A stretch of 43,211 nucleotides of DNA, taken from the NCBI GenBank assembly GCA_937888435.1, contig CALAQS010000357.1, positions 1 to 43,211 of the forward strand, written 5' to 3'. The DNA comes from an uncultured Acidobacteriota bacterium. Its GTDB lineage: Bacteria; Acidobacteriota; Thermoanaerobaculia; UBA5066. The stretch's first letter is position 1. Every line of letters begins with the position of its first letter. This document shows, piece after piece, positions 38,350 to 43,211 of the stretch. The notes under the pieces were generated by a model. That model saw only the letters and a program-made list of their open reading frames with translations, made no database searches and was not told the origin of the DNA. The translations under genes were made by a program, and so were the position numbers.

Positions 38350-39792
38350 CTACTTCTTTTTCGCGGGCGGGACGGTCCTGGCGGCGCCGGGCTCGGGAGC
38401 GGACCCGGGTTTCGCGCTCGCCTTCGCCTTGTCGGATTCCTTCGGCTTCCCGTTCGCCGCGTCGCGCAAGGCGGCCGCCGCGCGGCGCAGATCGTCTAGG
38501 ACGGCTCTGTCGACGAGCATCGGTTCCGGCCTGCCCGTGACCTCCGCCACGGCTCCGGCGGCGCCGGGCGGCGCTTCGAAGAACGAGACGACCCGCTCCG
38601 ACGTCTCCCCCTCGGACAGCAGCTCGAGCGTCGCGACGGGCTTGTCCTTCGCGGATTTTCCGCTTCGCCTCGGCAGAAACGCCTTCACTTCGGCGCGCGC
38701 GATTCCGCCGCCCAGGGCTTCGGCGACCTCCGCGGGAATCTCGCGTCCCGTCGAACGCCAGGAACCTTCCACCTTCTCGGCTCCCACCCGGAGCTCATCC
38801 GCGACGAACGAGACGCGCCGGAGAGCGGGCACGTCGACAGGGAGGACGTGCCCTTCCCGCCAGGCCGACATTTCCGCATCGAGGTCCTCGCGCACCCGGT
38901 CGTCCACGACGGCCACGACGTTTCCGACCTTCGCGTAGAGCTTGCCGCCGGCGTCCGCCTTGGCGGCACCGAACGAGATCGTGGCGACGACCTCCGCGCC
39001 CTTCTCCAGCCTCACCGTCGCCCAGGACGGAGACAGGCCGACGCGCGAGAGCTCGGCCGGAGGAACGGCCGGGAACTCGGAGATCCGCTCGTTCGCGAGG
39101 TCGCCGAGCAGGCGATCGACGAACGCGTCCGCGGCGAAATCCGCGACGGGCTTCTCCATCTTCCAGCCGCCCGCGGCGCGGTCCGGCTTCGATCCGCGCG
39201 CGACCACGACGGTGTACGGGCCCTTCGTGACGGTGACGCGGGTGATCTCGGCGGTCGGCGTCTCGAAGAGGGAACGGCTGCGGTAATCGTCCAGCGGCTT
39301 CGTGAGGGCCGCGAGCGGCGCCGCCCGAACGGCCGCGAAGCGCGCTCCTTCGGAGGCCGCGGTGGCGTCCGTTCCGGGAATCGCCTGCCCGAACGCGAAC
39401 TTCTTTACGGAGTTGTCCTTGAAGGTCACGGTGACCTTCGCCTTCGGCGTGTCGAGGCCGAACTCCTTCGGGTCGACGTCGGTGCGCACCTCGCCGACGA
39501 CGTCGAGCCGCCCGAGGTCGCTCGCGAGGTTCTCGGCCGCGAAGCCGTCCGCCGGACCCTCGGGCTCGCCCGAGAGCACCCACCGGTTTTTCTCACGGCG
39601 TACGAGCTGCACCTTCGGCAGATCCGGGCGCTCGAGCAGGATCGAAGCCACCTCCTCGACGTTCACGTCCGCGAGCCTCCTCGCCGACACCGCGCGCTCC
39701 TCGGACGTCGGCTGCTTGCGCTCGAAGAGGATCACGAACGCGAGGAGCGCGAGAAAGACGCCGGAGAGGATGAGGAGCTTCTTCGTCGGCAT
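38350..39792 (-). CDS. DUF4340 domain protein
   Basis: MPTKKLLILSGVFLALLAFVILFERK...VEEVASILLERP...KNRWVLSGEPEGPADGFAAENLASDLGRLDVVGEV; downstream of a GldG-like gene, as is typical. Confidence 0.85.
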   Translation of the reverse strand: MPTKKLLILSGVFLALLAFVILFERKQPTSEERAVSARRLADVNVEEVASILLERPDLPKVQLVRREKNRWVLSGEPEGPADGFAAENLASDLGRLDVVGEVRTDVDPKEFGLDTPKAKVTVTFKDNSVKKFAFGQAIPGTDATAASEGARFAAVRAAPLAALTKPLDDYRSRSLFETPTAEITRVTVTKGPYTVVVARGSKPDRAAGGWKMEKPVADFAADAFVDRLLGDLANERISEFPAVPPAELSRVGLSPSWATVRLEKGAEVVATISFGAAKADAGGKLYAKVGNVVAVVDDRVREDLDAEMSAWREGHVLPVDVPALRRVSFVADELRVGAEKVEGSWRSTGREIPAEVAEALGGGIARAEVKAFLPRRSGKSAKDKPVATLELLSEGETSERVVSFFEAPPGAAGAVAEVTGRPEPMLVDRAVLDDLRRAAAALRDAANGKPKESDKAKASAKPGSAPEPGAARTVPPAKKK

Positions 39793-39800
39793 GGCTCTAT

Positions 39801-41318
39801 CTATTTGCGCCGGCGGAACCAGATCGCGATGCCCATCGCGACGGACGCGAGCGGCAGGAGAAGGAGCACGACGAACGCGACCTGGCCCATGTCGCGCCGC
39901 GTGAGCGTGACGGCGACCTGGTCGGCGCTCTTCGGGGGGATCGCCACGAGGGACTCGCGCTCGAGCGCCCAGTTCACGGCAGACGACAGGAGAAGCCGGT
40001 TCGCGGCGTTCGCGATGCCCGCGTTCGACGCCCAATCCGCGTCGCCGAAGACGACGACGCGGGCCCTCTTCTTCGGCGCTTCGCCCCGCTTCGTTCCGTC
40101 GTCGGGCACGGCCCCGGAAGCGTCGTCCGCCTCGACGGCGGCCGCCAGGGAGACGGGACCCTTGACGTCCTTGTCGTCCTTTTTCGGCAGGCCCGTCTTC
40201 TCGAGCTCCTTCAGGTTCGTTTCGCCCCAGCCGTCGGGCGAGGTCTCGACGAGCGATGTCACTTTCCAGCCCGGAACGGGCGCCTGAGCCACGCTCACCG
40301 AGCGCGCGAGCGGAAAGACCACGGGCATGCCGGTGAGGAGCTTCGTGATGGGATGGCTCCGGAAGCTCTTCGCGAAAACCGTCTCGGCTCCCATCATGGG
40401 AAGCGTGTTCTTCGGGTCCACCACGACGTCGCTGTCCAGCGTCACGCCGAGGGACGTGAGCAGCGGGCCCAGCCCGAAGTCGGACAGCGTGCTCGACGTT
40501 CCCGGCGGAAACTCCACGTCGAGGAAGAACAGGGCTCGGCCGCCGGCGTCGAGATACTTTTTGAGCACGTCGCGCTCACTCTCCGTGAAGGGCGTGCGCG
40601 GCCCCGCGACGACCACGAGATCGGCGCCTTCCGGTACGGCGGCCGCGCCGAGCGTGGCCCATTCCTCGACGGTGCAGTTGTCGGCCTTGAGCGACTCGGC
40701 GACTTCCGAGAACCCTTCGCGGCTCCGGGCCGCGTCGACCTTGCGCTCTCCGTGCCCGGACGTGAAGACGACCTTCGGGGCCTTGGCCTGCGTGACACTG
40801 AGGATCGCGGACGTGAACTCCTGCTCGCCGCGGAAGCTCTTCACCGAGGGCTCGCCGCCCATGCGAGCGCGCGAGTAGTCGTACTCGACGATGCGGTCCT
40901 CGGTGACGATTTTCTTCTTGTCTCCCGCGCGGAAGACGACGGCGAGATTCCTCACCCCGGTCTCTTCGACGAAGGTCTTCGCGCGGACCGGGTTGCGCGT
41001 CGGGTCGAGCGTCTCGACGGTGAGCATGGCGCTCTTCGCCTTGTAGCGCTTGAGGAGCTCGTCGACGTCCGGATAGAGCGGCGTACCGGCGGTCATGAAG
41101 ACGGTGACCTGGACGGGGACCTTCAGGCCCTTGAGAACGTTTACGGTCTTCTCGGACAGCGAGTAGCGGCCCGTCGTCGTCCAGTCGAAGCGCGCGTAGC
41201 GCCGCGAGCCGATGTAGTTCACGAGGACGAGTATCCCGAGGCCGAGCGCGATCGAGATCGCGAGCGTCGCACGATAGGTGGAGCGCGAGGGCGTGTCTTT
41301 CGCGGTGTTGGCGTCCAT
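39801..41318 (-). CDS. GldG-like ABC-associated protein
   Basis: N-terminal TM, RRYARFDWTTTGRYSLSEKTVNVLKGLKVPVQVTVFM...VVFTSGHGERK...C-terminal TM. Confidence 0.85.
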   Translation of the reverse strand: MDANTAKDTPSRSTYRATLAISIALGLGILVLVNYIGSRRYARFDWTTTGRYSLSEKTVNVLKGLKVPVQVTVFMTAGTPLYPDVDELLKRYKAKSAMLTVETLDPTRNPVRAKTFVEETGVRNLAVVFRAGDKKKIVTEDRIVEYDYSRARMGGEPSVKSFRGEQEFTSAILSVTQAKAPKVVFTSGHGERKVDAARSREGFSEVAESLKADNCTVEEWATLGAAAVPEGADLVVVAGPRTPFTESERDVLKKYLDAGGRALFFLDVEFPPGTSSTLSDFGLGPLLTSLGVTLDSDVVVDPKNTLPMMGAETVFAKSFRSHPITKLLTGMPVVFPLARSVSVAQAPVPGWKVTSLVETSPDGWGETNLKELEKTGLPKKDDKDVKGPVSLAAAVEADDASGAVPDDGTKRGEAPKKRARVVVFGDADWASNAGIANAANRLLLSSAVNWALERESLVAIPPKSADQVAVTLTRRDMGQVAFVVLLLLPLASVAMGIAIWFRRRK

Positions 41319-41319
41319 C

Positions 41320-42057
41320 TCAGCGGGCCTTGTTCGCCTCGAGGGCGCGCGTCGAGAGGAAGAGAAAGAAGACGACCGTCGAGACGACGTAAAGGATGCG
41401 GCGTGTGTCCACGATGCCCCGGGAGAAATCGTCCATGTGCTCGAGGATGTTCAGGTAACTCAGCGCGTCGCGCGCGTCGGGGAAGGGCAGGAAGTCACGC
41501 GCGATCCCGATGATGAAGCTGCCGAGGATGAGGACGAACGCGAGGATCGCGGCGACGATCTGGTTCTTCGTCAGCGCCGACGCGAACGTCCCGGCGGAAA
41601 TGAAGAGCGCGCCGATGAGCGCGATTCCGAAGTAGCCCGAGAGAACCGGGCCGAGGTCGAGCCCCCCGAAGCGAGAGAGCAGGAGCGGGTAGATCGCCGT
41701 CGGCACGAACAGGAACAGGAAGAAACACCAGGCTCCCGTGAATTTCGCCGCCACGACGGTCGCCTCGGACACCGGGGCGGTCAGCAGCGTCTCGATGGAG
41801 CCCGACTTGCGCTCCTCCGTGAGGAGGCGCATCGCGATGATCGCCGAGACGAGCATCAGGAAGATCCACTGGAACACGTTCGTGAAGAACGTGGACATGA
41901 GCGCCATCCGGGGCGTGTCCGGCGAATTGAGTGCTCCGACGAGCACCATGAACACCCATCCGCTCACGAGCAGGAACGAGGTGAGCACGAGGTACCCGAG
42001 CGGCGAAACGAAGTACGAGAAGAACTCCCGCTTGACGATCGCGACGAAGGCCCTCAC
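41320..42057 (-). CDS. ABC transporter permease (GldF/ABC-2 type)
   Basis: VKREFFSYFVSPLGYLVLTSFLLVSGWVFM...MRLLTEERKSGSIETLLTAPVSEATVVAAKF; GTG start overlapping the ATPase stop. Confidence 0.9.
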   Translation of the reverse strand: MRAFVAIVKREFFSYFVSPLGYLVLTSFLLVSGWVFMVLVGALNSPDTPRMALMSTFFTNVFQWIFLMLVSAIIAMRLLTEERKSGSIETLLTAPVSEATVVAAKFTGAWCFFLFLFVPTAIYPLLLSRFGGLDLGPVLSGYFGIALIGALFISAGTFASALTKNQIVAAILAFVLILGSFIIGIARDFLPFPDARDALSYLNILEHMDDFSRGIVDTRRILYVVSTVVFFLFLSTRALEANKAR

Positions 42058-43061
42058 GGCGCCACCTCCGTGCCCGCGGCGGGCGTCTGCACGTTCGAGT
42101 CGACACCGGGCTGCGTGTCGACCTCGACGGCAGAGTCGCGCGAGACGAGGCGCACGAACACGTCCTCGAGCGAGGCCTGGCGGGGCGTGAGCTCCAAAAG
42201 GGTCCAGCCGCGGGTGACGGCCTCCTTGAAGACGGATTCGCGCAGGTCTGTGCCCGGGTCGCCGTCGAGCGTAACGCGCGTCTCGCCGCCCGCGCCGATG
42301 CGCGACGCGCCCGAGACGCCGGGCAGCTGGCGGAACACGGAGTCGGCCTCGGGCACCTCGCCCTTCAGGGCGACAGTCACGCTGGGCATCTGCGACATCT
42401 GGTGGCGAAGCGTCTCGGGCGTCCCCGACGCCACGATGCGTCCCTTGTCGATGATGAGTATCCGGTCGCAGACGAGCTCGGCTTCGGGGAGGATGTGGGT
42501 CGAAAGCAGGATCGTGTGATCCTTTCTCAGGTCGCGGATCAGCTCGCGCACCTTCACGATCTGCCGCGGGTCCAGCCCGACCGTGGGCTCGTCGAGGACG
42601 AGCACCTTCGGCTTGTGGACGAGCGCCCCCGCGAGGCCGACGCGCTGGCGATATCCCTTCGAGAGGTTGCCGATCGGATTCGACGCGACGTCGTCCACGA
42701 AGCACTTCCCGAGCGCCTCGTCGACGAACGCCTTCACGTCGCGTCCCGGCACTCCGCACAGCTCGGCGCGGAAGGCGACGTACTCCTTGACCCGCATCTC
42801 GGGATAGAGCGCGAGCGTCTCGGGCAGGTACCCGAGCACGCGCTTGGCCAGCAGCGGCTTTTCCCTGACGTCGACGTCCGCGAGCGTGACGCGGCCCGCA
42901 GTCGGCGCTAGAAAGCCCGTGATCATCCGCATCGTCGTCGTCTTGCCGGCCCCGTTCGGGCCGAGAAAGCCGAGGATCTCGCCGCTCTCGACCCGGAAGC
43001 TCACGTCCGTGACCGCCGGCGTTCCGTAAAACGACTTTGAAAGTCCCTGTGCTTCGAGCAT
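42054..43061 (-). CDS. ABC transporter ATP-binding protein (GldA-like)
   Basis: LGFLGPNGAGKTTTMRMITGFLAPTAGRV...LSKGYRQRVGLAGALVHKPKVLVLDEPTVGLDPRQI. Confidence 0.95.
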   Translation of the reverse strand: MLEAQGLSKSFYGTPAVTDVSFRVESGEILGFLGPNGAGKTTTMRMITGFLAPTAGRVTLADVDVREKPLLAKRVLGYLPETLALYPEMRVKEYVAFRAELCGVPGRDVKAFVDEALGKCFVDDVASNPIGNLSKGYRQRVGLAGALVHKPKVLVLDEPTVGLDPRQIVKVRELIRDLRKDHTILLSTHILPEAELVCDRILIIDKGRIVASGTPETLRHQMSQMPSVTVALKGEVPEADSVFRQLPGVSGASRIGAGGETRVTLDGDPGTDLRESVFKEAVTRGWTLLELTPRQASLEDVFVRLVSRDSAVEVDTQPGVDSNVQTPAAGTEVAP

Positions 43062-43211
43062 CTCTTTTCGGTGACCTCCGCGTCGGGCCTCGACCGGACG
43101 GCACGTGGCCGCCGGCGGGCCGCAGAAGCCGTGGGAATATAGCAGGCCCCGGAGGAAGCCCCGTCCCGGCGCGTTAGGATCGCGGAGGAGGCTCTGGAGG
43201 TCCGATGTACC

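Noticed and set aside
43195-43211. Possible start of another plus-strand gene (ATG at about 43208)
   Set aside because: Only a few nucleotides remain before the window ends; not enough evidence.

Overview
High-GC bacterial chromosomal window, about 30 protein genes plus one tRNA, mostly housekeeping. I saw no phage, IS, CRISPR or rRNA. In order: DUF1801-like, DUF1697 and Mut7-C singletons; DUF3300/DUF2950 pair; uvrB; PBP1A; a minus-strand block TPR - LolB-like - ispE - tRNA-Gln - prs - rplY - pth - rpsF - rpsR - DUF2232-like - rplI; methylmalonyl-CoA mutase large subunit; aldo/keto reductase; a tightly overlapping lysine operon asd-lysC-dapB-dapA-dapD-lysA; a 2-oxoacid dehydrogenase E1a/E1b/E2 operon with lipB, lipA and a ferredoxin; LON-domain, YbjQ-like, AAA+ ATPase and pentapeptide-repeat proteins; and a GldA/F/G-like ABC cluster with a DUF4340 protein. 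Best candidate for something undescribed: a complete-looking ribosome-mediated attenuator upstream of asd. It has a promoter, an unannotated 25-aa leader peptide MSAACARKRKTAKKTTPQGGRGSVL with clustered Lys/Thr codons, exactly complementary regions 1:2 and 2:3, and a terminator immediately before the asd RBS. Second: a dispersed AT-rich, imperfectly palindromic motif (roughly GATTTCTTnGAAAGnGAAGAG, core TTCnnnGAA) inside ORFs and clustered in particular genes. Third: many probable leaderless starts with a TAnnnT box 5-10 nt before the start codon. No database searches or folding programs were run; family names come from recognised sequence motifs and gene order.
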